Shown here: positions 1-7,580 of the stretch, one piece after another | How the letters are laid out: each line of letters begins with the position of its first letter | Position numbering within the stretch: the first letter of the stretch is position 1 | DNA from: an uncultured Flavobacteriales bacterium | Lineage (GTDB): Bacteria > Bacteroidota > Bacteroidia > Flavobacteriales > Crocinitomicaceae | NCBI GenBank assembly: GCA_946479285.1 | Contig: CAMLFH010000001.1 | Location: forward strand, 399,110-463,109 | Length of the DNA stretch: 64,000 bases | Reading direction: 5' to 3' | Notes under the pieces: generated by a model | Seen by the model: the letters and a program-made list of their open reading frames with translations, nothing else | Told to the model about the DNA's origin: nothing | Databases searched by the model: none | Position numbers and translations under genes: made by a program

Positions 1-282
1 CCACTGGATCGGAGTTTAAACAAGGAGGAATTCAATGATTCCCGCAAAGCGGCCAGTATTTATCCGAACCCGACCTTTGACGGTACTTTTTCTTTGAAAG
101 TTGATCCGGAAGTGCTAATTTCAGCTATCCGGATCTATAATATGTTTGGTGTTTTGATCAGTGAAACTAACCAGATGGAAGTAGTTGAATATCATCACCG
201 TTCCACATTAAAAACGGGGACTTACCTGATACAGGTATCTGTGGGCTCAAAAATTGAAACACATAAATTGATCGTATTATGA
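1..282 (+). CDS. T9SS type A sorting-domain protein, C-terminal end only (partial)
   Basis: The reading frame is open from the first base, so the gene begins before the window and only the last 93 residues are visible. They contain the hallmarks of a type IX secretion type A C-terminal sorting domain: SIYPNPTFDGTFSL near residue 19, then IRIYNMFGVLI, then TGTYLIQV and a terminal KLIVL. Proteins with this tail are known to be exported across the outer membrane by the Por/T9SS machinery and usually lose the tail at the surface. The function of the missing passenger cannot be told. The stop codon overlaps the next start (ATGA at 279-282), so it is probably cotranscribed with the lipoprotein array. 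Confidence 0.85.
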   Translation, partial: PLDRSLNKEEFNDSRKAASIYPNPTFDGTFSLKVDPEVLISAIRIYNMFGVLISETNQMEVVEYHHRSTLKTGTYLIQVSVGSKIETHKLIVL

Positions 283-932
283 AGCAGTTAGCAATTCTTA
301 GTTTGTTTTTTTTCCTGTTGGGAGGATGCACCAAATTCGGCAAAAATATGACCGTAAAAGGAAGAGTGTTGAACCCGGTTACGGGAGAGGGCATTTCCAA
401 TGTACCTGTTATTATGTATAGGTCAACGCTGGATTATCCCAGCGGTAGGAAAAAAGTAAAAGAAATCACCACGGATTCGGAAGGGTATTTTGAAATCAAT
501 AAAGCAAGCCTTTCTAAATGTTACCTCGTGTGTAATGTCACGGAAGTTGGAGACTATTACCCGATAGGTTGGGAGAAAAAGGACAACGTTCCGTTATTTG
601 ATGCATTTACAATAAGTATCAAAAAGGGGAAAACAATGCGTGCAGATTATTATGCTATGCCTTATGGCAATTATAAAATAATTATCAATAATATTAATTG
701 TCAGGGGCCAAATGATACTATTATAATTAATCAAAGTAACCAAGCTAACTCTTTTTTGGATAATGATTGGATTCTGACAGGTTGTAGTGGATATAGCTCT
801 AGTTTTTCCAAAGTTCCAATGGGAATGGTTAATACCCACTATACAGTTATAAGAAACGGAATTTCAACTGAGTATGATGTTAATTTTGAGATCCTCCCCA
901 ATCAGGATAATATTCAAACAATCAATTATTAA
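279..932 (+). CDS. Tandem paralogous lipoprotein 1 of 5, carboxypeptidase-regulatory-like domain
   Basis: 217 residues. A hydrophobic signal ends in LLGGC, giving a lipobox with Cys17, so this should be a lipoprotein. Directly after the cysteine comes TKFGKN, identical in all five members of the array. Residues about 24-75 (VKGRVLNPVTGEGISNVPV, then TTDSEGYFEI) resemble the beta-sandwich carboxypeptidase-regulatory/Cna-B fold. A second domain from about residue 125 has NINCQGPNDTIII and ends in INY. It is the most diverged member in the N-terminal half but close to member 2 in the C-terminal half. Its start overlaps the upstream stop by 4 nt, and its stop overlaps the next start by 1 nt. The function is unknown. 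There is no acidic pair after the cysteine, so surface display by the usual Bacteroidota lipoprotein export signal is not supported. Confidence 0.85.
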   Translation: MKQLAILSLFFFLLGGCTKFGKNMTVKGRVLNPVTGEGISNVPVIMYRSTLDYPSGRKKVKEITTDSEGYFEINKASLSKCYLVCNVTEVGDYYPIGWEKKDNVPLFDAFTISIKKGKTMRADYYAMPYGNYKIIINNINCQGPNDTIIINQSNQANSFLDNDWILTGCSGYSSSFSKVPMGMVNTHYTVIRNGISTEYDVNFEILPNQDNIQTINY

Positions 933-1880
933 TGAGGTTTTTGATATCATTTTTCATACTTACTACAATTATTTCCTGCACCAAATTCGGTAAGAACGTG
1001 ACTGTAAAGGGTCGTGTCATGAATCCGGTAACAGGCGCAGGAATAGAAGGAGCGGAAGTGAAATTATTAAAAGTAGTTGGCGGCTACGATTCCAATTATA
1101 AGACTATCAAATCAGTAACCACAGATGCTTCGGGCGCTTTTGAATTGGACAAATACACTTGGACAAAACCAGTGGCGAGGTGTGAAGTAGGGGATTTGTA
1201 TAAACTAGGCTGGACGAAAGATGGAGGTCAGACTTTCATCGACAACTTCGAATTGGAAGTGAAGAAAGGAAAAGTTATAAACGCGGATTTTTATGCAGTT
1301 CCCTATGGAAACTATAAAATAGTGGTAAATAATATCAATTGCCAAGGATTAAATGATACTATAATAATCAGAAGAACTAATCAACTTGAGTCGTTCTTAG
1401 CGATTGATTGGATTTTGACAGGTTGTGGTGGATATAATTCTAGTTTTTCACAAGCTCCAATGGGCACAGTTTATACTCATTACACGGTAATTAGAAATGG
1501 AATTTCAACTGAGTATGATGTTAATTTTGAGATCCTCCCCAATCAGGATAATATTCAAACAATCAATTATTAATGAGGTTTTTGATATCATTTTTCATAC
1601 TTACTACAATTATTTCCTGCACCAAATTCGGTAAGAACGTGACTGTAAAGGGTCGTGTCATGAATCCGGTAACAGGCGCAGGAATAGAAGGAGCGGAAGT
1701 GAAATTATTAAAAGTAGTTGGCGGCTACGATTCCAATTATAAGACTATCAAATCAGTAACCACAGATGCTTCGGGCGCTTTTGAATTGGACAAATACACT
1801 TGGACAAAACCAGTGGCGAGGTGTGAAGTAGGGGATTTGTATAAACTAGGCTGGACGAAAGATGGAGGTCAGACTTTCAT
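858..1880 (+). repeat. Tandem 382-bp perfect direct repeat (858-1239 and 1499-1880)
   Basis: Bases 858-1239 recur at 1499-1880 with an offset of 641 and no mismatch that I could find. The flanks break at 857/1498 (c versus t) and 1240/1881 (c versus t). The block covers the last 75 bases of members 1 and 2 and the first 308 bases of members 2 and 3. It is a head-to-tail duplication or a gene-conversion tract inside the lipoprotein array. Confidence 0.92.
932..1573 (+). CDS. Tandem paralogous lipoprotein 2 of 5 (mosaic copy)
   Basis: 213 residues with a lipobox ending TIISC (Cys16), then TKFGKN. The first domain reads VKGRVMNPVTGAGIEGAEV followed by TTDASGAFELDKY. The second domain from about residue 125 resembles member 1 (NNINCQG, DWILTGC, HYTVIRNGISTEYD, terminal INY). 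The gene is a mosaic at DNA level. Its first 308 bases are identical to the start of member 3, and its last 75 bases are identical to the end of member 1. Start and stop overlap the neighbours as TAATG, so translation is probably coupled. The role is unknown; a periplasmic or surface beta-sandwich lipoprotein is the most that can be inferred. Confidence 0.85.
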   Translation: MRFLISFFILTTIISCTKFGKNVTVKGRVMNPVTGAGIEGAEVKLLKVVGGYDSNYKTIKSVTTDASGAFELDKYTWTKPVARCEVGDLYKLGWTKDGGQTFIDNFELEVKKGKVINADFYAVPYGNYKIVVNNINCQGLNDTIIIRRTNQLESFLAIDWILTGCGGYNSSFSQAPMGTVYTHYTVIRNGISTEYDVNFEILPNQDNIQTINY

Positions 1881-2220
1881 TGATAATTTCGAATTGGAAG
1901 TCAAAAAAGGAAAGGTTATAACCGCTGATTTTTATGTATTGCCCTACGGCGAATTAAAAATCAGCATTCACAATATTAATTGCCAAGGTCCGAATGATAC
2001 GTTAATCTATAAGAGAAATTATGTTTCGTTAAGTGGAATTTCAGTATTTCAACCATTTACTTTAATGGGCTGCTATGATAATGATGGTGCTTTTGCTAAA
2101 GTTCCTAGCGGAGATTACTTGGTAGAATGGACAGTCATAAGAAATGGTATCAGCAATTCTTACTCACATTTGGTGACTGTTCCCGGAAATGGGCAAGCAG
2201 TATATAGTATTGATTATTAG
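1573..2220 (+). CDS. Tandem paralogous lipoprotein 3 of 5
   Basis: 215 residues with a lipobox TIISC (Cys16) and the family TKFGKN motif. About the first 114 residues are the same as in member 2, the first 308 bases being identical in DNA. The sequence then departs into its own C-terminal domain (ELKISIHNINCQGPNDTLI, terminal SIDY), which keeps the pattern of a short NxxC strand, a PSGDY turn and a VIRNGIS strand. This constant N-terminal / variable C-terminal split is what makes the family notable. The start overlaps the previous stop by 1 nt, and the next gene starts 4 nt after this stop. Function unknown. Confidence 0.85.
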   Translation: MRFLISFFILTTIISCTKFGKNVTVKGRVMNPVTGAGIEGAEVKLLKVVGGYDSNYKTIKSVTTDASGAFELDKYTWTKPVARCEVGDLYKLGWTKDGGQTFIDNFELEVKKGKVITADFYVLPYGELKISIHNINCQGPNDTLIYKRNYVSLSGISVFQPFTLMGCYDNDGAFAKVPSGDYLVEWTVIRNGISNSYSHLVTVPGNGQAVYSIDY

Positions 2221-2224
2221 TGCT

Positions 2225-2878
2225 ATGCGTTTTGTCTTTTTTATTGGAATATTTCTAGTCCTAGCTTCCTGCACCAAATTCGGTAAAAACGTGACCGTAA
2301 AGGGTCGTGTCATGAACCCGGTCACCGGCGCAGGAATTGAAGGAGCAGAAGTGAAATTATTGAAAATAGTTGGCGGCTACGATTCCAATTACAAGACGAT
2401 TAAATCTGCAACTACGGACGCTTCGGGGAATTTTGAATTGGACAAATATACCTGGACTAAACCAGTGGTGAGGTGTGAAGTAGGGGACTTATATAGATTA
2501 GGCTGGACAAAAGATGGAGGTCAGACTTTCATCGACAACTTCGAATTGGAAGTGAAGAAGGGAAAATTAATCAATGCTGATTTTTACGCAGTACCATATG
2601 GAAACATTTCAATTAATATCAAAAATGTATCATGTTTTAATTCCTTTGATAACATCAAGTTATATTTTGATGGGGGACCTTATGATTCAAGGATATTTAA
2701 TCCAGGGTTAATGACATCATTGGACGGATGTGTTGATATTCCGGGCTCTCCGGTCAAAGGTTCTATGGGATATAAGTATTTCCATTGGGAAGTAACTAAA
2801 AATTCGGTTACTACAACTTACTATGATACTGTATTTGTTGGGGAGGGACAAACTGCCATTTTGGATATTAATTATTAG
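2225..2878 (+). CDS. Tandem paralogous lipoprotein 4 of 5
   Basis: 217 residues from the ATG at 2225, chosen because it places a clean signal peptide and lipobox (LVLASC, Cys16) at the N-terminus. An in-frame ATG at 2189 would add 12 residues and overlap the previous gene. The first domain is near identical to members 2 and 3 (VKGRVMNPVTGAGIEGAEV). The C-terminal domain is distinct (NISINIKNVSCFNSFDNIKL, ending LDINY) but keeps the same strand rhythm and the closing NY. DNA differs from members 2 and 3 by scattered, largely silent changes, so this copy is older than the 2/3 duplication. Function unknown. Confidence 0.85.
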   Translation: MRFVFFIGIFLVLASCTKFGKNVTVKGRVMNPVTGAGIEGAEVKLLKIVGGYDSNYKTIKSATTDASGNFELDKYTWTKPVVRCEVGDLYRLGWTKDGGQTFIDNFELEVKKGKLINADFYAVPYGNISINIKNVSCFNSFDNIKLYFDGGPYDSRIFNPGLMTSLDGCVDIPGSPVKGSMGYKYFHWEVTKNSVTTTYYDTVFVGEGQTAILDINY

Positions 2879-2880
2879 TG

Positions 2881-3537
2881 ATGGGGAGGATTAAAATAAT
2901 TTTTCTTCTTATTTGTTTTTCAACTGCTCCCTGCACCAAATTCGGAAAAAACATGACCGTAAAAGGTCGTGTGATGAACCCAGTTACTGGTGAAGGAATT
3001 GAAGGTGCAGAAGTAAAGTTATTGAAAATAGTTGGTAGCTATGATTCCAATTACAAGACCATAAAGTCGGCAATTACAGATGCTTCCGGTAATTTTGAGT
3101 TGGACAAATACACTTGGTCTTCACCGGTTGTGCGCTGTGAAACAGGTGATTTGTATCAATTGGGTTGGACAAAAGATGGAGGACAAACGTTTATCGATAA
3201 CTTCGAATTGGAGGTAAAGAAAGGAAAGACTACGAATGCTGATTTTTATGTAGTCCCTTATGGTAATTTGATCTTAAATATCCAAAATGTAAACTGTGGT
3301 GGTTCTGGAGATACAATGTACTTCCGCAAAAAATGGTTAGGATTTACAGATTTCGAGGGATCATATTCAACTCCAAGAACTGGTTGTTATTCATATACAA
3401 GCCCCTCTGCGTTCCAAGTTCCAATGGGAACTTATGTTTATGAAATGAAAGTTATTCGTTCTGGTATAACTAGTTATGTTTATGGTACAATAGTTGTTCC
3501 GGAAACTGGCGTCGTAACAATTAACATTGATTATTAG
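2881..3537 (+). CDS. Tandem paralogous lipoprotein 5 of 5, atypical lipobox
   Basis: 218 residues from the ATG at 2881. A GTG at 2878 overlapping the previous stop is an alternative start. The signal ends FSTAPC (Cys18), with proline just before the cysteine, a poor fit to the usual lipobox, although TKFGKN follows exactly as in the other copies. The first domain is conserved (VKGRVMNPVTGEGIEGAEV). The C-terminal domain is unique (NLILNIQNVNCGGSGDTMYF, PMGTYVYEMKVIRSGI, terminal NIDY). It closes the array. About 100 bp without a gene follow before the next pair of envelope proteins. Lipidation of this member is uncertain; function unknown. Confidence 0.8.
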   Translation: MGRIKIIFLLICFSTAPCTKFGKNMTVKGRVMNPVTGEGIEGAEVKLLKIVGSYDSNYKTIKSAITDASGNFELDKYTWSSPVVRCETGDLYQLGWTKDGGQTFIDNFELEVKKGKTTNADFYVVPYGNLILNIQNVNCGGSGDTMYFRKKWLGFTDFEGSYSTPRTGCYSYTSPSAFQVPMGTYVYEMKVIRSGITSYVYGTIVVPETGVVTINIDY

Positions 3538-3639
3538 TTTGTATTATTGTATTGTTGACTCATACAGGTAGTTTTCAAGTACGGAAAATCGCAACTCGAA
3601 GACGGAATTGTTTTCTCAAGTTTGCAGAAACAAATTGAA

Positions 3640-4191
3640 ATGAAAACTTCACTTATCGCCTTATCATTCTTATTAGTAGTATTTTCTGCACCATGTCGTG
3701 CTTCCGAACCGGTCGATTCTATTCCGTCCAAATCAATGGCAGGTGACAGCACAGCTTCTGTTTCCAAGAAGGATTTTGAACTGCAGGGTACATTCGACAC
3801 CTTTTTTGTAGGAGCCCGAATCAATTACACCCAAGGGAAATACGGATTCCTGGGTTGCTCCGGAACATTCATGTGGCATGAAGTGGGATATGTACTTGAA
3901 TCGCATCTTGGATTTTCCGCAGGGATGGATTTCCGCTTGACCAAATCCGTGGTGTACGCTCCCAAATTCACTTTTGAGTACCGCTATCTGATTGGAATTG
4001 TAAGAGTAGGGTATCACTATTTCACCGATTTCAAATCTGATTTTGAACACCGGATCTCTGCCGAAATCGGAATTTCCCTTCTAAGCTTTTTAGACATCAC
4101 CTATCTGCATTCCTTCGGATCTTCCAGGAATCCTTTCCAACTGGGGTCGAATTACCTGAATGTTACTGCAACCATTCCTTTAAATATCTAG
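3640..4191 (+). CDS. Putative outer-membrane barrel-like protein, first of a tandem pair
   Basis: 183 residues from the ATG at 3640, which gives a signal peptide (MKTSLIALSFLLVVFSAPCRA). The mature part alternates hydrophobic and polar residues and is rich in aromatic and glycine residues (GARINYTQGKYGFLG, FEYRYLIGIVRVGYHYF, RISAEIGISLLSF), as in small outer-membrane beta-barrels. About half the residues match the next gene, including NPFxLGSxYxN near the end, so the two are tandem duplicates. No named family was recognised. It may be envelope machinery working with the lipoproteins just upstream; this rests only on proximity. Confidence 0.7.
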   Translation: MKTSLIALSFLLVVFSAPCRASEPVDSIPSKSMAGDSTASVSKKDFELQGTFDTFFVGARINYTQGKYGFLGCSGTFMWHEVGYVLESHLGFSAGMDFRLTKSVVYAPKFTFEYRYLIGIVRVGYHYFTDFKSDFEHRISAEIGISLLSFLDITYLHSFGSSRNPFQLGSNYLNVTATIPLNI

Positions 4192-4196
4192 CCCAA

Positions 4197-4703
4197 ATGA
4201 AAGTAACTGTCCTCTTAATCATACTTCTTCTTAGCTCTGTTTCATTTGCACAAGAAAAAAAACGGTTTTCATTAAAAGAAGAGTTCGGAGTAGATCTTGA
4301 TGAACTCAATGCTGGTCCGCGGATCAATTATATGCAGGGAAAAGACGGATTCCTGGGACTGGCTTTTCAGGTGGGATGGCATGAGACGCAATATGTTCCT
4401 GAAAAACACTTTGGATTTGCTGTTGGCTCGGATTTCAAGTTTTCCCGCAATTTTCTAATGGCTCCTAAAGTAGTATTGGAATACCGGTATTATGTCGGAA
4501 TTATTCGTTTGGGCTACCTGTGCTACACAAACTTCGGGCGGAATGTTGACAACCGTTTGTCTGCGGAGATCGGATTTTCATTTCTGAGTATTGCAGAACT
4601 TTCTTATGTCCATACGTTCGGATTTTCTGCTAATCCCTTCAATTTGGGTAGCGATTATTTTAATTTCACAATCAGTATTCCTGTGATTATGAAGACACTT
4701 TAA
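4197..4703 (+). CDS. Putative outer-membrane barrel-like protein, second of a tandem pair
   Basis: 168 residues, starting 5 nt after the previous stop. A short signal peptide ends SVSFAQ. The mature sequence is a clear paralog of the upstream gene (INYMQGKDGFLG, LEYRYYVGIIRLGYLCYTNF, RLSAEIGFSFLS, NPFNLGSDYFNF) with the same barrel-like strand pattern. It lacks the roughly 20-residue Ser/Asp-rich stretch that the first copy has after its signal peptide. Function unknown; probably cotranscribed with its partner. A strong hairpin follows at 4706-4750. Confidence 0.7.
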   Translation: MKVTVLLIILLLSSVSFAQEKKRFSLKEEFGVDLDELNAGPRINYMQGKDGFLGLAFQVGWHETQYVPEKHFGFAVGSDFKFSRNFLMAPKVVLEYRYYVGIIRLGYLCYTNFGRNVDNRLSAEIGFSFLSIAELSYVHTFGFSANPFNLGSDYFNFTISIPVIMKTL

Positions 4704-4705
4704 CG

Positions 4706-4750
4706 GCAAAAGGATCTTTTAACATTTTCTTTCCCGAAAGATTCCTTTGC
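4706..4750 (+). terminator. Hairpin after the barrel pair
   Basis: Arms 4706-4719 and 4737-4750 form a 14-pair stem with one mismatch and one wobble, around a 17-nt loop. There is no clear T-run after it, so it may be a transcript end or an RNA-processing hairpin. Confidence 0.4.
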
Positions 4751-4843
4751 TGTCAAATCTCATCAACAACCCGATATCGTCGCCCGACAAATCCTTTTCT
4801 TCGACCAACGGTTTTACTGGGTTTTAAACTTATTTACCGGGTA

Positions 4844-4862
4844 ATTTAGATTGAATCTAAAT
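4844..4862. promoter_or_regulatory. Perfect palindrome upstream of the nuo operon, candidate operator
   Basis: ATTTAGATT-G-AATCTAAAT is a perfect inverted repeat with 9-bp arms. It lies about 35 bp before the putative -7 box of nuoA. Placement just above a promoter fits a dimeric regulator site; which regulator is unknown. Confidence 0.4.
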
Positions 4863-4877
4863 AGAATTTTTCGCCTT

Positions 4878-4905
4878 TTTGTCTTGTTAAAAAGTATTAA
4901 ATTCG
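4878..4905 (+). promoter_or_regulatory. Putative nuo promoter
   Basis: TTTG at 4878-4881 and TAAATTCG at 4898-4905 resemble the Bacteroidota -33/-7 pair (TTTG and TAnnTTTG). The -7 box has one mismatch and the 16-bp spacing is shorter than usual. The nuoA start follows 22 nt later. Confidence 0.35.
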
Positions 4906-4927
4906 CCTGTCTTAAAACTTAGAGATT

Positions 4928-5293
4928 ATGTCTTCTGCAGAAGATTACTTACCGATATTGCTCCAGGCAGGTGTTGCCCTGGGCTTTGTGATACTTGTTT
5001 TAGTTGTGGCTCCCATGTTGGGACCAAGATTAAAGGGTAAAAAGAAAGATGCCAACTGGGAATGTGGTATTGAAGAAGTTGGAAACGCTCGCTTTCCAAT
5101 CTCCATTCGTTATTTGTTAACTGCAATTTTGTTCGTATTGTTCGATGTAGAGGTAATCTTCTTCTATCCGTACGCTGTGAATTTCCATTTCTTAAAAATG
5201 GATGGCTTGATAGCAGTAGTCATTTTCGTAGCATTCTTCCTGACAGGGTTTTTCTACGTACTTAAAAAAGGCGCTTTAGAATGGGAAAAGTAG
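4928..5293 (+). CDS. nuoA: NADH-quinone oxidoreductase subunit A
   Basis: 121 residues, a small membrane subunit of respiratory complex I. Three hydrophobic segments are visible (residues about 9-29, 67-87 and 92-112). The family motif WECGIEEVGNARFPISIRY lies between the first two, including the loop cysteine, and FDVEVIFFYPYAV follows. Length is normal for NuoA. It opens the fourteen-gene nuoA-N operon that supplies electrons from NADH to menaquinone while exporting protons. Its last 13 bases overlap nuoB, implying coupled translation. Confidence 0.97.
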   Translation: MSSAEDYLPILLQAGVALGFVILVLVVAPMLGPRLKGKKKDANWECGIEEVGNARFPISIRYLLTAILFVLFDVEVIFFYPYAVNFHFLKMDGLIAVVIFVAFFLTGFFYVLKKGALEWEK

Positions 5294-5829
5294 AAATCAT
5301 CAATGGTGTAGAAACCATTAACGGAGAAGGTTTCCAATTGACCTTGCTTGACAAAGTAATTGGAGCTGCTCGTGCTAATTCCGTTTGGCCTTTGCCATTC
5401 GCTACCTCTTGTTGTGGTATCGAGTACATGGGTACAATGGGAAGTAACTATGACGTTGCACGTTTCGGAATGGAACGTATGTCCTTTTCTCCACGCCAGG
5501 CAGATTTATTGATTGTTGCCGGTACAATCTCCAAAAAATTAGCTCCGATCCTCAAGCAGGTTTACGAACAAATGGCTGAGCCGAAATGGGTTTTGTCTGT
5601 TGGTGCATGTGCCTGTTCGGGTGGAATTTTTGATACTTACTCCGTGTTGCAGGGAATTGACCGTGTGATTCCGGTAGACGTTTACGTTCCGGGATGTCCG
5701 CCAAGACCCGAGCAGATCATTGAAGGGTGTATGAATATTCACCGCCTGGTAAAGAGCGAATCACTGCGCCGCCGTTATTCCGATGAATACAAGCATTTGT
5801 TGAAGAAATACGATTTGAACGATGAGTAA
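5281..5829 (+). CDS. nuoB: NADH-quinone oxidoreductase subunit B
   Basis: 182 residues. NuoB carries the N2 4Fe-4S cluster that hands electrons to the quinone. The ligands are all present: tandem Cys44-Cys45 (ATSCCGIEYMG), Cys110 (SVGACACSGG) and Cys139 (VPGCPPRPEQ), with the same spacings as in the Escherichia coli subunit. The gene overlaps nuoA by 13 nt and nuoC by 8 nt. Soluble, at the junction between the peripheral arm and the membrane arm. Confidence 0.98.
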   Translation: MGKVEIINGVETINGEGFQLTLLDKVIGAARANSVWPLPFATSCCGIEYMGTMGSNYDVARFGMERMSFSPRQADLLIVAGTISKKLAPILKQVYEQMAEPKWVLSVGACACSGGIFDTYSVLQGIDRVIPVDVYVPGCPPRPEQIIEGCMNIHRLVKSESLRRRYSDEYKHLLKKYDLNDE

Positions 5830-6328
5830 TTTGACAAACGAAGCGGTATTAAGCCGTATCCAGGGAAAATTTGGAGAAGCTGTTCGCAATTCCGAAGAAC
5901 CTTACGGAATGCTGACAATCGAAATTCAGGCGGATAAAGCTCACGACCTGATTTCCTGGCTGAAAACAGATGAAGTGCTGAAAGTATCCTTTTTGACTTT
6001 GATCGGGGCAACTCATTTTCCAAACGATAAAGGACGCGAGATTTGTGTAAACTACCACCTTCACTCCATGGTGAATAATGTACGTTTGCGCGTTCGTGCA
6101 TTTCTTCCAATCGAAAATCCAAACATTCAGTCCCTTACGGATATTTATGTGGGTGCTGATTGGCAGGAGCGTGAAACATACGATTTCTTCGGAGTGATTT
6201 TCGAAGGACATCCGAATTTAACACGAATCCTGAACGAAGACGATATGGATTACTTCCCAATGCGTAAAGAATACCATTTGGAAGATGCAACAAGAGAAGA
6301 TAAAGACGATCGCTTCTTCGGTCGGTAA
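5822..6328 (+). CDS. nuoC: NADH-quinone oxidoreductase subunit C
   Basis: 168 residues, the 30-kDa-type subunit of the hydrophilic arm. The signature near residue 115 reads YVGADWQERETYDFFGVIF, followed by GHPNLTRIL and FPMRKEYHLED, which is diagnostic. It is a stand-alone gene here, not fused with nuoD as in some enterobacteria. It has an 8-nt overlap with nuoB and a 33-nt gap to nuoD. Confidence 0.97.
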   Translation: MSNLTNEAVLSRIQGKFGEAVRNSEEPYGMLTIEIQADKAHDLISWLKTDEVLKVSFLTLIGATHFPNDKGREICVNYHLHSMVNNVRLRVRAFLPIENPNIQSLTDIYVGADWQERETYDFFGVIFEGHPNLTRILNEDDMDYFPMRKEYHLEDATREDKDDRFFGR

Positions 6329-6361
6329 GATGAACCACGGTTGATCGATAATTAAGAAACT

Positions 6362-7579
6362 ATGAGCGATACTCCAACTAATAAAAGCCTGTTTGCCGAT
6401 GAAACCATCGATGGGCAGATCGCGACGCTGAACCTTGGGCCAACTCACCCTGCAACGCATGGAATTTTCCAGAACGTATTGACGGTTGACGGAGAAAAAA
6501 TCCTGAGCTCAGTTCAAACAGTGGGCTATATTCACCGTGCTTTTGAAAAGCTGGCTGAAAGAAGACCTTACAACCAGATTACTCCAATTACAGATCGCTT
6601 GAACTATTGTTCTGCTCCAATCAATAACATGGGTTGGGAAATGACAATGGAAAAATTGATCGGTGTGCAGGTTCCGAAAAGAGTAGATTACATGCGTGTA
6701 ATCATCATGGAATTGGCGCGCGTTGCAGACCATTTGGTTTGTAATTCCGTAATTGGTGTAGATACCGGGGCATTGACAGGATTTACCTATATGTTCCAGC
6801 AGCGTGAGTTGATCTATGAATTGTTCGAAGAAGTGTGTGGTGCACGTTTGACGACAAACATTGGTCGGATTGGCGGATTTGAAAGAGATTTTACTCCGAC
6901 TTTCCACGTAAAACTAAAGAAGTTCTTAAAAGAATTCCATAAGCATTTCCAGGAATTTGACGATTTGTTATTGCGCAATCGCATTTTCATGGACCGTACA
7001 ATCAAAGCCGGACCAATCAGTGCAGAACGCGCTTTGGATTACGGGTTTACCGGCCCAAACCTGCGAGCAGCTGGCGTTGATTATGACGTACGTGTAATGA
7101 CTCCTTATTCCTCTTACCAGGATTTCGAATTTGACATTCCGGTTGGAACACACGGCGATACTTACGATCGTTTTTGTGTGCGCCAGGAAGAGATTCGTCA
7201 GAGTATGAAGATCATTGAACAAGCTTACAACAATCTGCCGGAAGGAAGTCACTTCTCACCGGATGTTCCTGAATTCTATTTGCCGTCAAAAGCAGATGTC
7301 TACACGAAAATGGAAGCATTGATCTACCACTTCAAAATCGTTATGGGTGAAACACCAGTTCCGGTTGGAGAGGTTTATCACGCAGTAGAAGGAGGAAATG
7401 GAGAATTAGGATTCCACCTGATTTCAGACGGAGGAAGAACACCATACAGACTTCAATTTAGAAGACCTTGTTTTATTTATTATCAAGCATATCCGGAAAT
7501 GATTACAGGTCAGACCATCTCAGATGCCGTTTTGACATTGAGTAGTTTGAACGTGATTGCAGGAGAATTGGACGCATAA
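6362..7579 (+). CDS. nuoD: NADH-quinone oxidoreductase subunit D
   Basis: 405 residues, the 49-kDa-type subunit that forms the quinone pocket with NuoB. Family motifs are visible: LNLGPTHPATHG near residue 27, GYIHRAFEKLAE near 58, NIGRIGGFERDF near 165 and the C-terminal DAVLTLSSLNVIAGELD. The quinone-site histidines in THPATHG are intact. Length is normal. The nuoE start lies 1 nt after this stop. Confidence 0.97.
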   Translation: MSDTPTNKSLFADETIDGQIATLNLGPTHPATHGIFQNVLTVDGEKILSSVQTVGYIHRAFEKLAERRPYNQITPITDRLNYCSAPINNMGWEMTMEKLIGVQVPKRVDYMRVIIMELARVADHLVCNSVIGVDTGALTGFTYMFQQRELIYELFEEVCGARLTTNIGRIGGFERDFTPTFHVKLKKFLKEFHKHFQEFDDLLLRNRIFMDRTIKAGPISAERALDYGFTGPNLRAAGVDYDVRVMTPYSSYQDFEFDIPVGTHGDTYDRFCVRQEEIRQSMKIIEQAYNNLPEGSHFSPDVPEFYLPSKADVYTKMEALIYHFKIVMGETPVPVGEVYHAVEGGNGELGFHLISDGGRTPYRLQFRRPCFIYYQAYPEMITGQTISDAVLTLSSLNVIAGELDA

Positions 7580-7580
7580 G

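Noticed and set aside
3534..3824. 96-codon minus-strand frame over the array/barrel gap
   Set aside because: It overlaps the well-supported barrel gene at 3640 and shows no coding pattern.
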